Shown piece after piece: positions 44,771-55,452 of a stretch of DNA of 64,000 nt. The notes under the pieces are model-generated. The model was not told where the DNA came from. It worked only from the letters and a program-made list of their open reading frames with translations, and did not search any database. A program made the position numbers and the translations under genes. Each line of letters opens with the position of its first letter. Within the stretch, counting starts at the first letter, position 1. The stretch comes from Rhizobium sp. GTDB taxonomy: Bacteria; Pseudomonadota; Alphaproteobacteria; Rhizobiales; Rhizobiaceae. The stretch lies in assembly GCA_027533385.1 (NCBI GenBank), contig JAPZUE010000006.1, forward strand, positions 124,001 to 188,000, given 5' to 3'.

Positions 44771-45997
44771 ATGAGCATGGCGACGGAGGCAGGGCTGGAC
44801 GGACAATTCTCGACAGCCCGGCGGAATGTCGGTCTGCTCGCTGTGGCCCAGGCGATCCTGGGCTCTGCCCCGCCGCTCGCCTTCGCCGTCGGCGGTCTGG
44901 CTGGCTTTCAGATGCTCGGCGCCGACAAGTCGCTCTCGACCGCACCGCTGACCGGCTTCAACATCGGCGTGGCCGTTGGCGCCATCATCGTCGCCGCCGC
45001 ATCCCGTGTTCTCGGTCGCCGCGAAAGCTTCATGGTCGGCGCGCTGATGGGGGCACTCGGCAGCGCGCTTGCAGCCTTTGCGCTCATCCAGTCGAACTTC
45101 TGGCTGTTTGCCTTCGCCCTTCTGTTGATGGGTGTCTCGGGCGGCTTCACCCAGAAGATCCGTTTTGCCGCCGCCGATGCATCGCCAAGCTTTTACAAGG
45201 GCAAGGCGATTTCCTGGATCCTTGCGGCCGGCATCATCTCCGCGATTGTCGGCCCCCAGATCGCAATCTGGTTCAAGGATTCGCTGGCCCCCGTCACTTT
45301 CGCCGGCGCCTTCCTCGCCATGGTCCCGCTGCTGCTCTGCGCGATCGCCGTCCTGTTCTTCCTGAAGCTGCCGACAATCGCTGAGAGGAAGGCCGAGGCA
45401 TCTGGTCCGACGAGGCCGCTGCGCGAGATCGTCATGACCCAGCGCTTTCTCACGGGTATGATCTGCGGCATCAGTTCTTACGCCCTGATGACCTTCATGA
45501 TGACCGGCGCCCCTCTCGCCATGGTCATCGGTTGCGGCTTCTCGTCAGAGCTCGCGACCCTCGGCATCCAGTGGCATGTCATCGCCATGTTCGCGCCGAG
45601 CTTCTTCACCGGTGTGCTCATCACCCGCTTTGGCCCGGAAAAGGTCGTGGCAGCTGGCTTGCTCATCCTGATGGCCTGCGCTGTCGTCGCCCACATGGGC
45701 ATCGCCCTGTGGAACTTCTGGGCAGCCCTCGTGCTGCTCGGCATTGGCTGGAACTTCGGCTTCATCGGTGCAACAGCAATTGTCGCGTCGAGCTACCGGC
45801 CTGCCGAAGCCGACAAGGTTCAGGGCTTCCATGACATCATCCTGTTCTCGACCGTCGCACTGTCCTCCTTTTCCTCCGGAAAGGTGTTCACGGCCTTCGG
45901 ATGGTCGGTAATGAATCTGGTGATCTGGCCGATTACCATCACCTGCCTGTTGCTCGTGCTTCTCCAACTGCGCGCTGCGGCCCGCAAACCCGCTTGA
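44771..45997 (+). CDS. Major facilitator superfamily transporter
   Basis: This 408-residue integral membrane protein has about 12 hydrophobic segments. The loop between helices 2 and 3 carries the MFS motif as VLGRRESFMVGALMG. Helix 1 starts near residue 18 (NVGLLAVAQAILGSAPPLAF). The substrate cannot be told; drug or metabolite efflux is common for this type. It follows nusB by 11 bp. A conserved MFS gene at this place after nusB is seen in other Rhizobiaceae as far as I recall. Confidence 0.88.
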   Translation: MSMATEAGLDGQFSTARRNVGLLAVAQAILGSAPPLAFAVGGLAGFQMLGADKSLSTAPLTGFNIGVAVGAIIVAAASRVLGRRESFMVGALMGALGSALAAFALIQSNFWLFAFALLLMGVSGGFTQKIRFAAADASPSFYKGKAISWILAAGIISAIVGPQIAIWFKDSLAPVTFAGAFLAMVPLLLCAIAVLFFLKLPTIAERKAEASGPTRPLREIVMTQRFLTGMICGISSYALMTFMMTGAPLAMVIGCGFSSELATLGIQWHVIAMFAPSFFTGVLITRFGPEKVVAAGLLILMACAVVAHMGIALWNFWAALVLLGIGWNFGFIGATAIVASSYRPAEADKVQGFHDIILFSTVALSSFSSGKVFTAFGWSVMNLVIWPITITCLLLVLLQLRAAARKPA

Positions 45998-46151
45998 GTT
46001 CCCTTCGCAGCGCGAAATATGCGTACTTGACGCCGTAAAAAGCGCGACGCAATCTCGCCACGCGTCGACGAGGTCTCAGAGGAGGGGGCCTGAGTCTGCG
46101 AGTCACCGCCCGCGATGAGTGAGGCGCGGGCAATACGGGAGGGTATTGCGA

Positions 46152-48290
46152 ATGACGGTTCTTCTAGGCGTAATTTTATGCGGGCTTTTGTCCGTGGTCT
46201 ATGCAGTCTGGGCGACACGCTCTGTTCTTGCTGCGGATCAGGGCAATGCCCGAATGCAGGAAATTGCAGGCTATATTCGCGAGGGTGCTCAGGCGTACCT
46301 CACTCGGCAATACCTGAACATCGCGATCGTCGGCGCTGTCGTTTTTGTCGCAACCTGGCTTCTTCTTTCCGGCTCTGCCGCCATCGGCTTCCTGATCGGC
46401 GCGGTCCTCTCCGGTGCGGCCGGCTTCATCGGCATGCATGTCTCAGTCCGCGCCAACGTGCGCACGGCTCAGGCCGCATCGCACAGCCTTGCTGCCGGTC
46501 TCGACATCGCCTTTAAGTCCGGTGCCATCACCGGCATGTTGGTCGCCGGTCTGGCACTGCTCGGCGTCGCCATCTACTTCTACGTTCTGACTGCGGTCCT
46601 GGGCCATGCGAGCGGTTCGCGCGTTGTCATTGATGCGCTCGTCGCTCTCGGCTTCGGCGCCTCTCTGATCTCGATCTTTGCCCGTCTCGGCGGCGGCATC
46701 TTCACCAAGGGGGCCGACGTCGGTGGGGACCTCGTCGGCAAGGTTGAGGCAGGCATTCCGGAAGACGATCCGCGCAACCCGGCCACCATCGCCGATAACG
46801 TCGGCGACAATGTCGGCGACTGCGCCGGCATGGCAGCCGACCTGTTCGAGACCTATGCGGTATCGGTCGTTGCGACCATGGTTCTGGCAGCCATCTTCTT
46901 CGCCGGTTCTGCGGCCCTCGACATCGCCATGGTCTATCCGCTGGCCATCTGCGGCGCCTGCATCATCACCTCGATCATCGGCACCTTCTTCGTCAAGCTC
47001 GGCACCAACGGATCGATCATGGGCGCGCTGTACAAGGGCCTGATTGTCACCGGACTTCTGTCCGTGGCCGGTCTTGCGCTTGCGACCTCACTGACCATCG
47101 GTTGGGGTTCGATCGGCACGGTTGACGGAATGGAGATCACGGGCGTCAACCTCTTCATCTGCGGGGTCATCGGCCTTGTCGTTACCGCGCTGATCGTGGT
47201 GATCACCGAATACTACACCGGCACCAACAAGCGTCCTGTCAACTCGATTGCTCAGGCGTCGGTGACCGGCCACGGGACCAATGTCATTCAGGGCTTGGCT
47301 GTATCGCTGGAATCGACGGCGCTGCCGGCCATCGTGATCGTTGGCGGTATCATTGCCACCTACATCTTCGCCGGCCTCTTCGGCACCGCGATCGCGGTCA
47401 CCACCATGCTCGGCCTCGCTGGCATGATCGTCGCACTCGACGCCTTCGGCCCGGTTACGGACAATGCTGGCGGTATTGCCGAAATGTCCCATCTGCCGCC
47501 GGAAGTGCGCAAGTCGACCGACGCGCTCGATGCCGTCGGCAACACAACCAAGGCCGTAACAAAGGGTTACGCGATCGGCTCGGCCGGCCTCGGCGCGCTG
47601 GTGCTCTTCGCCGCCTATGCCAATGACCTCGCCTACTTTGCCGCAAACAGCGCGCAGTATCCGTATTTCGCGGATATGGGCCCGATCTCCTTTGATCTGT
47701 CCAACCCCTATGTCGTCGCCGGCCTGATCTTCGGCGGCCTCATCCCGTATCTATTTGGCGGGATCGCCATGACGGCGGTTGGCCGCGCCGCCGGCTCGAT
47801 CGTCGAGGAGGTTCGCCGGCAGTTCCGCGAGAAGCCCGGCATCATGCAGGGCACCGACAAGCCGGATTACGGCCGTGCTGTCGATATTCTGACGCGGGCG
47901 GCCATCAAGGAGATGGTTGTTCCGTCGCTGTTGCCGGTGCTTGCCCCGCTCGTCGTCTATTTCGGCGTGCTCCTGATCTCCGGTTCCAAGGCCTCGGCGT
48001 TTGCGGCCCTTGGCGCATCCTTGCTCGGTGTGATCGTCAACGGCCTCTTCGTGGCGATCTCCATGACCTCGGGCGGTGGTGCCTGGGACAATGCGAAGAA
48101 GAGCTTCGAGGATGGCTTCATCGACAAGGATGGCGTCAAGCACCTCAAGGGATCGGACGCGCACAAGGCATCCGTGACAGGTGATACCGTCGGCGATCCC
48201 TACAAGGACACTGCCGGTCCGGCCGTCAACCCGGCCATCAAGATCACCAATATCGTGGCTCTGCTGCTTCTGGCGGTCCTCGCCGCCTGA
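46152..48290 (+). CDS. hppA: Proton-translocating inorganic pyrophosphatase
   Basis: This 712-residue membrane enzyme couples pyrophosphate hydrolysis to H+ export. The start ATG at 46152 has a GGGAGGG ribosome site 8 nt upstream. The active-site loops are [20 protein letters not shown] and [19 protein letters not shown], with about 16 membrane helices. The motif GNTTKA, with Lys rather than Ala at the fifth position, marks the potassium-independent class. In Agrobacterium such a pyrophosphatase sits in acidocalcisomes. A strong terminator follows. Confidence 0.96.
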   Translation: MTVLLGVILCGLLSVVYAVWATRSVLAADQGNARMQEIAGYIREGAQAYLTRQYLNIAIVGAVVFVATWLLLSGSAAIGFLIGAVLSGAAGFIGMHVSVRANVRTAQAASHSLAAGLDIAFKSGAITGMLVAGLALLGVAIYFYVLTAVLGHASGSRVVIDALVALGFGASLISIFARLGGGIFTKGADVGGDLVGKVEAGIPEDDPRNPATIADNVGDNVGDCAGMAADLFETYAVSVVATMVLAAIFFAGSAALDIAMVYPLAICGACIITSIIGTFFVKLGTNGSIMGALYKGLIVTGLLSVAGLALATSLTIGWGSIGTVDGMEITGVNLFICGVIGLVVTALIVVITEYYTGTNKRPVNSIAQASVTGHGTNVIQGLAVSLESTALPAIVIVGGIIATYIFAGLFGTAIAVTTMLGLAGMIVALDAFGPVTDNAGGIAEMSHLPPEVRKSTDALDAVGNTTKAVTKGYAIGSAGLGALVLFAAYANDLAYFAANSAQYPYFADMGPISFDLSNPYVVAGLIFGGLIPYLFGGIAMTAVGRAAGSIVEEVRRQFREKPGIMQGTDKPDYGRAVDILTRAAIKEMVVPSLLPVLAPLVVYFGVLLISGSKASAFAALGASLLGVIVNGLFVAISMTSGGGAWDNAKKSFEDGFIDKDGVKHLKGSDAHKASVTGDTVGDPYKDTAGPAVNPAIKITNIVALLLLAVLAA

Positions 48291-48308
48291 CACGCGACCG
48301 AAACAAAA

Positions 48309-48336
48309 AGACCGCGGAAGGCAACTTCCGCGGTCT
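48309..48336. terminator. Bidirectional terminator between hppA and bamE
   Basis: A perfect 12-bp stem (AGACCGCGGAAG / CTTCCGCGGTCT) around GCAA, with an A-rich stretch on the left and TTGTC on the right. It can end transcription of both convergent genes, best on the minus strand. Confidence 0.8.
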
Positions 48337-48386
48337 TGTCATGTCTCGTGTAACCCAAAGGACCGTTTGGTCCCCCAAGCCCGGTC

Positions 48387-48890
48387 TTACTGGTTGCCGA
48401 AGATGTTGCGTACCGTATTGGCCGCGCTGCTGCCGCCAGACAGCATCTGCTGCAGGAATGTGAGGTCGCGTCCGCCGGTCGGTGTCGTGCGGGAAATGGT
48501 GTCGAACACCTTGCCGTCCTGCAGGGTGTAGTTGGCGCGCTGCGTGACGATGCCGTCCTTGTCGAAGTAGATTGCCAGGATCTGCTGGTCGACGAGTTGG
48601 GGCTTCATGAAAGCAACCGAGCGCGTCCGCTTCTGTGAGATGTAATAGAACACTTCGCCGTCGAAGGTGGCCGTGGTCGAGGGCGTGCCGAGCGACAGCA
48701 CCACCTGCTCGCGGCTGGAGCCGACCGGCACCAGATCAAGCGCAGCCTGATCGACGACATAGCCATTATGGAAGACCTCGGAGGTCTGGCAGGCAGAGAG
48801 GCCAAGTGTGACGGCAAGAGCAAGTGCGGTCGTGCTCAGCAGCTTCCTGTCCGACTTGAAATTCCGAATGTCCACGCAAACGTCTCCCAT
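48387..48890 (-). CDS. bamE: Outer membrane assembly lipoprotein BamE (SmpA/OmlA)
   Basis: This 167-residue lipoprotein has a type II signal ending in the lipobox LSAC (Cys about 34) and then a compact alpha-beta domain with GSSREQVVLSLGTPS, the hallmark of SmpA/OmlA. It is part of the Bam complex that inserts beta-barrels in the outer membrane. I choose the ATG giving MGDVCVDIRNFKSD; the longer frame upstream is not family-like. A proline/serine-free C-terminal extension (about 130-167) is typical for alphaproteobacteria. The divergent neighbour is the cytochrome bc1 chaperone gene. Confidence 0.9.
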   Translation of the reverse strand: MGDVCVDIRNFKSDRKLLSTTALALAVTLGLSACQTSEVFHNGYVVDQAALDLVPVGSSREQVVLSLGTPSTTATFDGEVFYYISQKRTRSVAFMKPQLVDQQILAIYFDKDGIVTQRANYTLQDGKVFDTISRTTPTGGRDLTFLQQMLSGGSSAANTVRNIFGNQ

Positions 48891-49132
48891 GACTGTCGAA
48901 GGCACCCTCAAGATGCCGGATTGCTTCTGCGCATAGCATTGTGGCCTTTCCGGGGAAAGCTGCCGCAACGCTTGCGCTGCCGATTTGCCGGTCAATCTGC
49001 CGTCAGATGCGGCATCCGTGCCGGATATCGGCATTGCAATTCACGCCTGCTTCGGTAAACCAGCTTTCGCAATCATGCAACACGACCACGTCCGGGCTCA
49101 CCACTTCGGTCGCCTCTTTTTGGTGGAATTGG

Positions 49133-49672
49133 ATGGTATTCGGCTTCTTTCGACAGAAAAGAAACAATCAGGTGATCGTCGAGCGTCAGTATGGCGCATT
49201 GACGGCGGCTGCCCGCACGCCTGCCTTCTATCTCGACATGAACGTTCCCGACACCGTGATCGGTCGCTTCGAGATGCTGACGATCATGCTGATTCTCTAT
49301 TTCCGCCGGACCGCCAAGTCGCCGCGCAGCGGCCAGGAGATCGCCCAGAACATCATCGACGCCTTTTTTGAGGACGTCGATCATTCCATCCGCGAACTCG
49401 GGGTCGGCGATCCCGGCGTGCCCAAGCGCATGAAGAAGCTTGCAAGCATGTATTATGGGCGGCTGGAATCCTATGCCGGAGCTCTGGATCGCAATGATCG
49501 CGAGGCACTTGCCGCCGCGCTGAAGCGCAACATTCACCCGGAGCAGGGGGAGGCGGCACCTTCCATGCAGGCGCTGGCTGACTGGATGTTCGAGGCCGAG
49601 CGGGCGCTCGCAGCGCTCGATGAGAACGAAATCGAGACGGGCATGGCCCGTCTGGCCGTCCCTAGTGCCTGA
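49133..49672 (+). CDS. Ubiquinol-cytochrome c chaperone (CBP3 family)
   Basis: This 179-residue protein starts at MVFGFFRQKRNNQVIVERQY; the longer frame upstream is not family-like and overlaps the bamE promoter region. The family signature (YGALTAAARTPAFYLDMNVPDTVIGRFEM split as ARTPAFYL, VPDTVIGRFEM and HSIRELGVGD) matches bacterial homologues of yeast Cbp3/human UQCC1, which help assemble the cytochrome bc1 complex at the inner membrane. DUF177 follows at 59 bp. Confidence 0.92.
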   Translation: MVFGFFRQKRNNQVIVERQYGALTAAARTPAFYLDMNVPDTVIGRFEMLTIMLILYFRRTAKSPRSGQEIAQNIIDAFFEDVDHSIRELGVGDPGVPKRMKKLASMYYGRLESYAGALDRNDREALAAALKRNIHPEQGEAAPSMQALADWMFEAERALAALDENEIETGMARLAVPSA

Positions 49673-49731
49673 GTCCCCGCAGCGCTCCAGGCGCGGTGGT
49701 CGGGCCGGACGGTCGAACAAGGATTGATGAC

Positions 49732-50292
49732 ATGACAGGCAGCAATGCAAGGGATCCTCGCGAGTTCACCTACCTGGTGAAGGTCGCCCATATTTCGGCT
49801 AACCCCGTGCAGGTCCATGTCGAGGCGGACGAGCGCGAGCGTGCGGGCCTTGCCGAGCTGTGGAAGGTCGAGGCGGTCAACCGCCTGTCGGCCGACCTGC
49901 AGATCGCCCGCTGGAAAAAGGACGGCGTGCGGATCAAGGGCCATGTGACAGGTGAATTGGTGCAGGCCTGCGTGGTGACGCTCGACCCGGTGGTCTCCAC
50001 CATCGATCAGGAGATCGACCAGATCTTCGTGCCGGAAGGCTCCAAGCTTGCCCGCATCGTTCTCGATGGCGCTGGCGAAATGGTACTGGATCCGGAAGGC
50101 CCCGATCTGCCGGAGACCTTTACGGGTGACACGATCGATGCCGGCGCTCTGGTGGCCGAATTTGCGGCTCTGGACATCGATCCCTATCCGAAGAAGGAGG
50201 GTGTCGCCTTTTCCGGACATCTTGAAAGCAAGGTTGAAGAGGAGAAGAAACCCTCACCCTTCGCTGTCTTGAAGGACTGGAAAAAGGATTGA
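49732..50292 (+). CDS. DUF177 (YceD) family protein
   Basis: This 186-residue cytoplasmic protein is the YceD/DUF177 type: a beta-rich middle with HVTGELVQACVVTLDPVVS and an acidic pair-rich C-terminal segment (DIDPYPKKEG). In many bacteria it lies before rpmF-plsX and is tied to 23S rRNA accumulation; here it is before plsX without rpmF. The start ATG at 49732 gives MTGSNARDPREF and has an AAGGA site. Confidence 0.9.
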   Translation: MTGSNARDPREFTYLVKVAHISANPVQVHVEADERERAGLAELWKVEAVNRLSADLQIARWKKDGVRIKGHVTGELVQACVVTLDPVVSTIDQEIDQIFVPEGSKLARIVLDGAGEMVLDPEGPDLPETFTGDTIDAGALVAEFAALDIDPYPKKEGVAFSGHLESKVEEEKKPSPFAVLKDWKKD

Positions 50293-50393
50293 TCATCCCC
50301 CATCTGCGCTTTCGGGTGGGTTGTGTGCCGATGGAAAAGCGGTATTTTGGCCGAAAATATCGCTGGCCAGCGATGAAGAAGGGTCAGGTCTAA

Positions 50394-51440
50394 GTGATCA
50401 GAATTTCTGTCGACGTCATGGGTGGAGACTTCGGTCCCGAAGTCGTCATCCCCGGAGTTGCCAAGGCTCTCGAGCGTCATCCCGATGCAACCTTTCTCCT
50501 TTTTGGCCAGCAGGAACGCTGCCTGCCGATCCTGGCGCAGTTTCCCAAGCTGAAGGACAAGTCCACCTTCCATCACTGCGATATCTCCGTCACCATGGAC
50601 GAGAAGCCGAGCCAGGCCCTGCGCCGCGGTCGCTATGTGTCGAGCATGTGGCGCTCCATCGAAGCGGTGAAGACAGGCCAGGCGGATGTCGCCGTCTCCG
50701 CCGGCAATACCGGCGCCCTGATGGCCATGGCCAAGTTCTGCCTGCGCACTATGGCAACCATCGAACGCCCGGCGATCGCCGCTATCTGGCCGACCCTCTC
50801 TGGCGAGAGCATCGTGTTGGACGTTGGCGCCGGCATTGGCGCGGATGCGCAGCAGCTGCTCGATTTCGCCGTGATGGGTGGCGCCATGGCGCGCGCACTG
50901 TTCGAGATCGAAAAGCCCATGGTCGGCCTGCTCAATGTCGGCGTGGAAGAGATCAAGGGCCAGGAAGAGGTCAAGGAAGCCGGCCGCCTCATTCGTGAGG
51001 CGGGGCTCGACACGATCGACTATTACGGCTTCGTCGAGGGCGATGATCTCGGCAAGGGCACGGTCGATGTCGTCGTGACCGAAGGCTTCACCGGCAACAT
51101 CGCCTTGAAGACGGCCGAAGGCACCGCCAAGCAGATCGCCGAATATCTGCGCGCTGCCATGTCGCGCACCTGGATGGCCAAGCTTGGCTATATCCTTGCC
51201 AAGGGTGCCTTCGATCGTCTTCGCGAGAAGATGGACCCGCGCAAGGTCAATGGCGGCGTCTTCCTCGGGCTGAATGGCATCGTCATCAAGAGCCATGGCG
51301 GCACGGATGCCGAAGGCTTTGCGGCCGCCCTTGATGTGGGCTATGACATGGCCCGAAACGGTCTCACCCAGAAGATCGAAAATGACTTGAAAAAATATCA
51401 CGCGCGGCATCCGTCTCCGGCCGGCCCCGAAGCGGCGTGA
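50394..51440 (+). CDS. plsX: Phosphate acyltransferase PlsX
   Basis: This 348-residue soluble enzyme makes acyl-phosphate from acyl-ACP for the PlsY step of phospholipid synthesis. The GTG start gives [38 protein letters not shown] and [15 protein letters not shown] are the family motifs. fabH follows after 16 bp, the usual pairing. Confidence 0.97.
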   Translation: MIRISVDVMGGDFGPEVVIPGVAKALERHPDATFLLFGQQERCLPILAQFPKLKDKSTFHHCDISVTMDEKPSQALRRGRYVSSMWRSIEAVKTGQADVAVSAGNTGALMAMAKFCLRTMATIERPAIAAIWPTLSGESIVLDVGAGIGADAQQLLDFAVMGGAMARALFEIEKPMVGLLNVGVEEIKGQEEVKEAGRLIREAGLDTIDYYGFVEGDDLGKGTVDVVVTEGFTGNIALKTAEGTAKQIAEYLRAAMSRTWMAKLGYILAKGAFDRLREKMDPRKVNGGVFLGLNGIVIKSHGGTDAEGFAAALDVGYDMARNGLTQKIENDLKKYHARHPSPAGPEAA

Positions 51441-51456
51441 AAGGTAGGAAACTTCA

Positions 51457-52428
51457 ATGATCCGTTCTGTAGTTCGCGGTTTCGGAGCGGCGCTCCCGAA
51501 ACGGGTTGTCACCAATCGCGATCTCGAAAGCATGGTCGAAACATCGGACGAATGGATCGTCCAGCGCACCGGCATCAAGCAGCGCTACATCGCCGGTGAA
51601 GGCGAAACGACCGCATCGCTCGGCGCTGCCGCAGCCCAGCAGGCGCTCGATCGTGCCGGCCTGACCGCTGCCGATATCGATCTGATCATCTGTGCGACCT
51701 CGACGCCGGACAACACCTTCCCGGCAACCGCCGTCAACATCCAGAACCGGCTCGGCATGCATCACGGCTTCGGCTTCGACGTGCAGGCCGTTTGCTCCGG
51801 CTTCGTCTATGCCATGGCGACGGCAGACCTCTATATCCGGGGCGGCATGGCACGGCGCGTGCTGGTCATTGGTGCCGAGACCTTCTCGCGCATCCTCGAC
51901 TGGACCGATCGCACCACCTGCGTGCTCTTCGGCGATGGTGCCGGCGCGCTGATCCTTGAGGCTGCGGAAGGCGAGGGGACGGTTGCCGATCGCGGCGTCC
52001 TCACCTCGAACCTGCGCTCGGACGGCGCCCATCGCGAAAAGCTCTATGTCGACGGCGGTCCCTCGACCACGGGTACGGTCGGCCATCTGCGCATGGAAGG
52101 CCGCGAAGTCTTCAAGCATGCCGTCGGCATGATCACCGATGTCATCGAAGCAGCGTTTACGGCCACTGGCACGACGGCTGATGATATCGACTGGCTGGTG
52201 CCGCATCAGGCCAACAAGCGCATCATCGACGGCTCGGCGAAGAAGCTCGGCATTCCCGACGAAAAGGTCGTTATCACCGTCGACAAGCACGGCAACACCT
52301 CTGCCGCCTCAATCCCGCTCGCTCTGGCAACCGCGGCTGGCGACGGTCGAATCAAGCAAGGCGATCTGGTTATGCTGGAGGCAATGGGCGGCGGCTTCAC
52401 CTGGGGTGCCGTTCTGCTCCGCTGGTAG
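51457..52428 (+). CDS. fabH: Beta-ketoacyl-ACP synthase III
   Basis: This 323-residue thiolase-fold enzyme condenses acetyl-CoA with malonyl-ACP to start fatty-acid chains. The catalytic triad is C113 ([11 protein letters not shown]), H250 (VPHQANKR) and N280 (KHGNTSAAS). An AGGTAGGAA ribosome site precedes the ATG. It is cotranscribed with plsX; the ihfA gene follows after 107 bp. Confidence 0.98.
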   Translation: MIRSVVRGFGAALPKRVVTNRDLESMVETSDEWIVQRTGIKQRYIAGEGETTASLGAAAAQQALDRAGLTAADIDLIICATSTPDNTFPATAVNIQNRLGMHHGFGFDVQAVCSGFVYAMATADLYIRGGMARRVLVIGAETFSRILDWTDRTTCVLFGDGAGALILEAAEGEGTVADRGVLTSNLRSDGAHREKLYVDGGPSTTGTVGHLRMEGREVFKHAVGMITDVIEAAFTATGTTADDIDWLVPHQANKRIIDGSAKKLGIPDEKVVITVDKHGNTSAASIPLALATAAGDGRIKQGDLVMLEAMGGGFTWGAVLLRW

Positions 52429-52462
52429 CATTTGAAACCCAAATAATGCGCATCGACAAGCA

Positions 52463-52491
52463 CTTGACCGCTGCGGCCAAGGACAATAGTC
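52463..52491 (+). promoter_or_regulatory. ihfA: Candidate promoter of ihfA
   Basis: CTTGAC (52463-52468) is followed at 17-bp spacing by ATAGTC (52486-52491), about 45 bp before the ihfA start. The -35 matches the rhizobial consensus and the -10 is fair. Confidence 0.4.
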
Positions 52492-52535
52492 TCTGCCCAA
52501 CTCAAAAAGATCATTGATTTAGGCGGGCGAGAACA

Positions 52536-52874
52536 ATGGCCGGAAAGACAGTGACGCGTGCGGATCTGGCGGAATCAGTGTTTCGCAAGGTCGGTCTTTC
52601 GCGGACCGAGTCAGCCGAGCTGGTCGAGACCGTGATCGACGAGATCTGCAACGCCATTGTCCGTGGCGAATCGGTCAAGCTTTCCTCCTTTGCCACCTTC
52701 CAGGTCCGCAGCAAGAACGAGCGTATAGGCCGCAATCCGAAGACCGGCGAGGAAGTTCCGATCTCCCCGCGCCGTGTCATGACCTTCAAGGCATCGAATG
52801 TCCTGAAGCAGCGCATCCTTCGCGCCCATATTGCCCGCAAGGCAAAGCAGAAGCCGTCCAACCCGGCAGCCTAA
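52536..52874 (+). CDS. ihfA: Integration host factor subunit alpha
   Basis: This 112-residue DNA-bending protein of the HU/IHF family pairs with IhfB. The N-terminal dimer helices ([20 protein letters not shown]), the beta-arm with [11 protein letters not shown] (Pro at the tip) and the C-terminal basic tail are intact. It starts with [11 protein letters not shown]. The downstream merR gene after 121 bp is a common alphaproteobacterial neighbour. Confidence 0.96.
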   Translation: MAGKTVTRADLAESVFRKVGLSRTESAELVETVIDEICNAIVRGESVKLSSFATFQVRSKNERIGRNPKTGEEVPISPRRVMTFKASNVLKQRILRAHIARKAKQKPSNPAA

Positions 52875-52995
52875 AGGCGACCAAAACCGGTGGAGCATTC
52901 CACCACAAGTGTGCTGGCGCTTGAAAAGCGATCCTCAAATCGTTGAAATGTGATGCGAGTCGCGCGCAGCCGCGTGACCTTCGAGGAGCGCTGTG

Positions 52996-53535
52996 ATGCA
53001 GTTGGACAAGAGCCCGGATGCTTTCCGTACGATCAGCGAAGTGGCTGATGATCTCGATCTGCCTCAGCACGTCCTGCGCTTCTGGGAAACCCGCTTTCCA
53101 CAGATCAAGCCGCTGAAACGGGGCGGGGGGCGCCGCTATTACCGTCCCGACGATGTCGAGCTTTTGAAGGGCATCCGCCATCTGCTCTATGATCAGGGCT
53201 ACACGATCAAGGGCGTGCAAAAGCTCCTGAAAAGCAACGGCAACAAGTTCGTCATGGCCGTCGCCACGGGCGATGTCGCGACCATGGAGGCACTTGTTGC
53301 AGCCAACGCTTCGAAGGCGGACGAACCGAAGGTCAATCTTGATGAGGACCAGGTCGTCGGTCGACCGAAGGTTCGTACGAGCGGTCGTTTCTTCGGCTTT
53401 GGCGGCAGTGCCAATGACGATGCCCCGGAAATTTCCGTGGGCAAGGGCTCTGTCGGCAAGGAAGACCGCGCGCTCCTGCAGGAAGCCCTGTTCGACCTCC
53501 TGGAATGCAAGCGCCTGCTCGACCAGGTGCGCTGA
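52996..53535 (+). CDS. MerR-family transcriptional regulator
   Basis: This 179-residue protein has an N-terminal MerR winged helix ([20 protein letters not shown], then [11 protein letters not shown]) and a C-terminal part rich in acidic and Gly residues ending in a helix ([16 protein letters not shown]). There is no metal-binding Cys cluster. It is the conserved MerR that follows ihfA in many Rhizobiales; target genes are unknown. I use the ATG at 52996, 7 nt after GAGGAG; a GTG one codon upstream is possible. Confidence 0.93.
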   Translation: MQLDKSPDAFRTISEVADDLDLPQHVLRFWETRFPQIKPLKRGGGRRYYRPDDVELLKGIRHLLYDQGYTIKGVQKLLKSNGNKFVMAVATGDVATMEALVAANASKADEPKVNLDEDQVVGRPKVRTSGRFFGFGGSANDDAPEISVGKGSVGKEDRALLQEALFDLLECKRLLDQVR

Positions 53536-53616
53536 CGGATCGGGCGTCGTTCCCGTCCTTGGAACATGGCTTGGGACTCCTGCGTTCAGAGGCTGACACT
53601 GAACGCGCGAGGTTCC

Positions 53617-54030
53617 ATGAAACGCTTATTGATCACGCTCCCCCTTCTGCCGCTCTTCGCCGCATTGCCGGTGCATGCGCAGGAAGGTGCCGCTTCATCT
53701 GCCAGCGCTGAGGCCCGGCCGACCACGGTCGAAGATGCCTGCATATTCGTCGCGAAAGGTATGCTGATGGTGAAGGATCTGAAGGTGGGCGTCGTCCAGG
53801 CCTTTCCGGAACTCGATCCACCCGGTGCCCGGCTCACTTATTCAACCCGGATGGATTCAGAGCCGCAAGACATCACTGACGAGATCGAATGCCAGTTCGA
53901 GCGCGGCGCGGCGCCAGTGCAGGTGACCCGCTTCTGCATGGACTCGACCTGCTATGCTGCCAACAGCGAGCAGCCCGAGGAGCGCAGGCGCTTTGAGGAG
54001 GTCCGTGCGCTGATGCAGCGGTTGAACTGA
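53617..54030 (+). CDS. Small exported protein with three cysteines
   Basis: This 137-residue protein starts at MKRLLITLPLLPLFAALPVH; the signal peptide is likely cut after VHA. The mature part contains Cys in EDACIF, IECQFE and CMDSTCYA (four in all), suggesting disulfides in the periplasm. I do not recognise a family. It follows merR at 81 bp and precedes the tRNA-Pro gene. Confidence 0.8.
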   Translation: MKRLLITLPLLPLFAALPVHAQEGAASSASAEARPTTVEDACIFVAKGMLMVKDLKVGVVQAFPELDPPGARLTYSTRMDSEPQDITDEIECQFERGAAPVQVTRFCMDSTCYAANSEQPEERRRFEEVRALMQRLN

Positions 54031-54150
54031 TTGTCCGCTCATTTTTTTACCTGCCCTGGAGTTTCCCCTTGCGCAGAAATAGCTGACTGTCTAAAGGGAA
54101 CTGGCTGTCGGGGGGTCATTCGTGACGATAAATGCACGATCAGCGGATGA

Positions 54151-54227
<77 letters not shown>

Positions 54228-54274
54228 TTTCCTTCGTAAGATCAATGTGTTGATCTGATCGGACGGGTTTGAGA

Positions 54275-54306
54275 GCCGGGTATCGCAAGGTGCCCGGTCT
54301 TTCTTT
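54275..54306 (+). terminator. Probable terminator of tRNA-Pro
   Basis: CCGGGTA pairs with TGCCCGG (one wobble) around an 8-nt loop and is followed by TCTTTCTTT. A further 7-bp hairpin (AGATCAA / TTGATCT) lies just upstream at 54239-54256. Confidence 0.6.
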
Positions 54307-54405
54307 GTGCAATGTCGGAATGTCCGGGTCTTTCTTCACTCTTGTCCTATCATTGCCGCAGTGCAGCATTATATAGGATGGAGGTTCGAAGGGAGCCGAT
54401 GATCG

Positions 54406-55431
54406 ATGCGCTTCAAACTCTCGATGTCACCGTTTTCGGCAATTCTTCGCAGCCAGAAGCGTTGGAAACGCAGCCTTGAGAAGGCGATGCCCAAATTCCG
54501 GTTCGTTGAGCCGTCCAAGACGGCCAAGACGCCGAAGCCGCGTATACCGAGGTCCGGCCTCGTGCCGGTGCAGGCCTTTGGCAGCAATCCCGGGCGCCTG
54601 ACCATGCTGGAATATGCACCACCGAAGAGACGGGATCCTCCGACCCTGGTCGTGGTCCTGCATGGCTGTCTGCAAACCGCGCGGCAGTTCGATCAGGGAA
54701 GCGGCTGGAGCCAGATGGCGCGGGACAAGGGTTTCGTGCTGGTCTATCCGGAGCAGCGCAAGGAAAACAATCAGAACCTCTGTTTCAACTGGTTCAGACC
54801 AAGCATGGTGGCACACGACCGCGGTGAACTGATGTCGATCCGCCAGATGATCGATCATGCGATCGATCGGCACGGCATCGATCGCGGCCGGGTGTTCATC
54901 CAGGGGCTTTCTGCGGGCGGCGCCATGGCCAATGCCCTTCTGGTGACCTATCCACACCTCTTTGCCGCCGGCCAGGTGGTCGGTGCTTTGCCTTACGGGG
55001 CGGCAAGGGATGCGATGACGGCGCTGTCGGTGATGAAGTCTGGCAGCAAGCGCAGCCGCGGGGAATGGGGCGATCTGGCGCGCGGAGCGGCGAGGGATGG
55101 TGCAGAGAATTTGCCCTGCGTGTCGATCTGGCAGGGCCGGGCGGACAGGGTCGTGGTGCCTGCCAATGCGGATGCTCTGCTGGCCCAATGGCTTGACCTT
55201 CACGGGCTGGAGGACGCAGCCGGCGCGCTTGAAACGCGCAGCGAAGGAAAAGTCGTCGTCTGGAGGGATGCAGCTGGCAAGCCTGTCATCGAGTACCGGC
55301 TGATCGAAGGCCTGGACCACGGTCTACCGGTGACGGTGAAACGCACAGGATCAACCCGCCAGCCCTATATGCTTGAGGGCGCCATCGGCGCCCCCCAGGA
55401 GTTCTACGAGACCTTCATCCGGCCAAGGTAA
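54406..55431 (+). CDS. PHA-depolymerase-like esterase
   Basis: This 341-residue alpha/beta-hydrolase belongs to the type 1 esterase/PHB depolymerase family. The nucleophile is S169 in GLSAGGAM; the catalytic His is in GLDHGLPV. LVVVLHGCLQTARQFDQGSG is the oxyanion-strand region typical of the family. There is no signal peptide, only a basic N-terminus, so it may act in the cytoplasm or on other esters; polyhydroxybutyrate is the usual family substrate. Confidence 0.88.
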   Translation: MRFKLSMSPFSAILRSQKRWKRSLEKAMPKFRFVEPSKTAKTPKPRIPRSGLVPVQAFGSNPGRLTMLEYAPPKRRDPPTLVVVLHGCLQTARQFDQGSGWSQMARDKGFVLVYPEQRKENNQNLCFNWFRPSMVAHDRGELMSIRQMIDHAIDRHGIDRGRVFIQGLSAGGAMANALLVTYPHLFAAGQVVGALPYGAARDAMTALSVMKSGSKRSRGEWGDLARGAARDGAENLPCVSIWQGRADRVVVPANADALLAQWLDLHGLEDAAGALETRSEGKVVVWRDAAGKPVIEYRLIEGLDHGLPVTVKRTGSTRQPYMLEGAIGAPQEFYETFIRPR

Positions 55432-55452
55432 AATGGCCATCAGGGCAATGGC

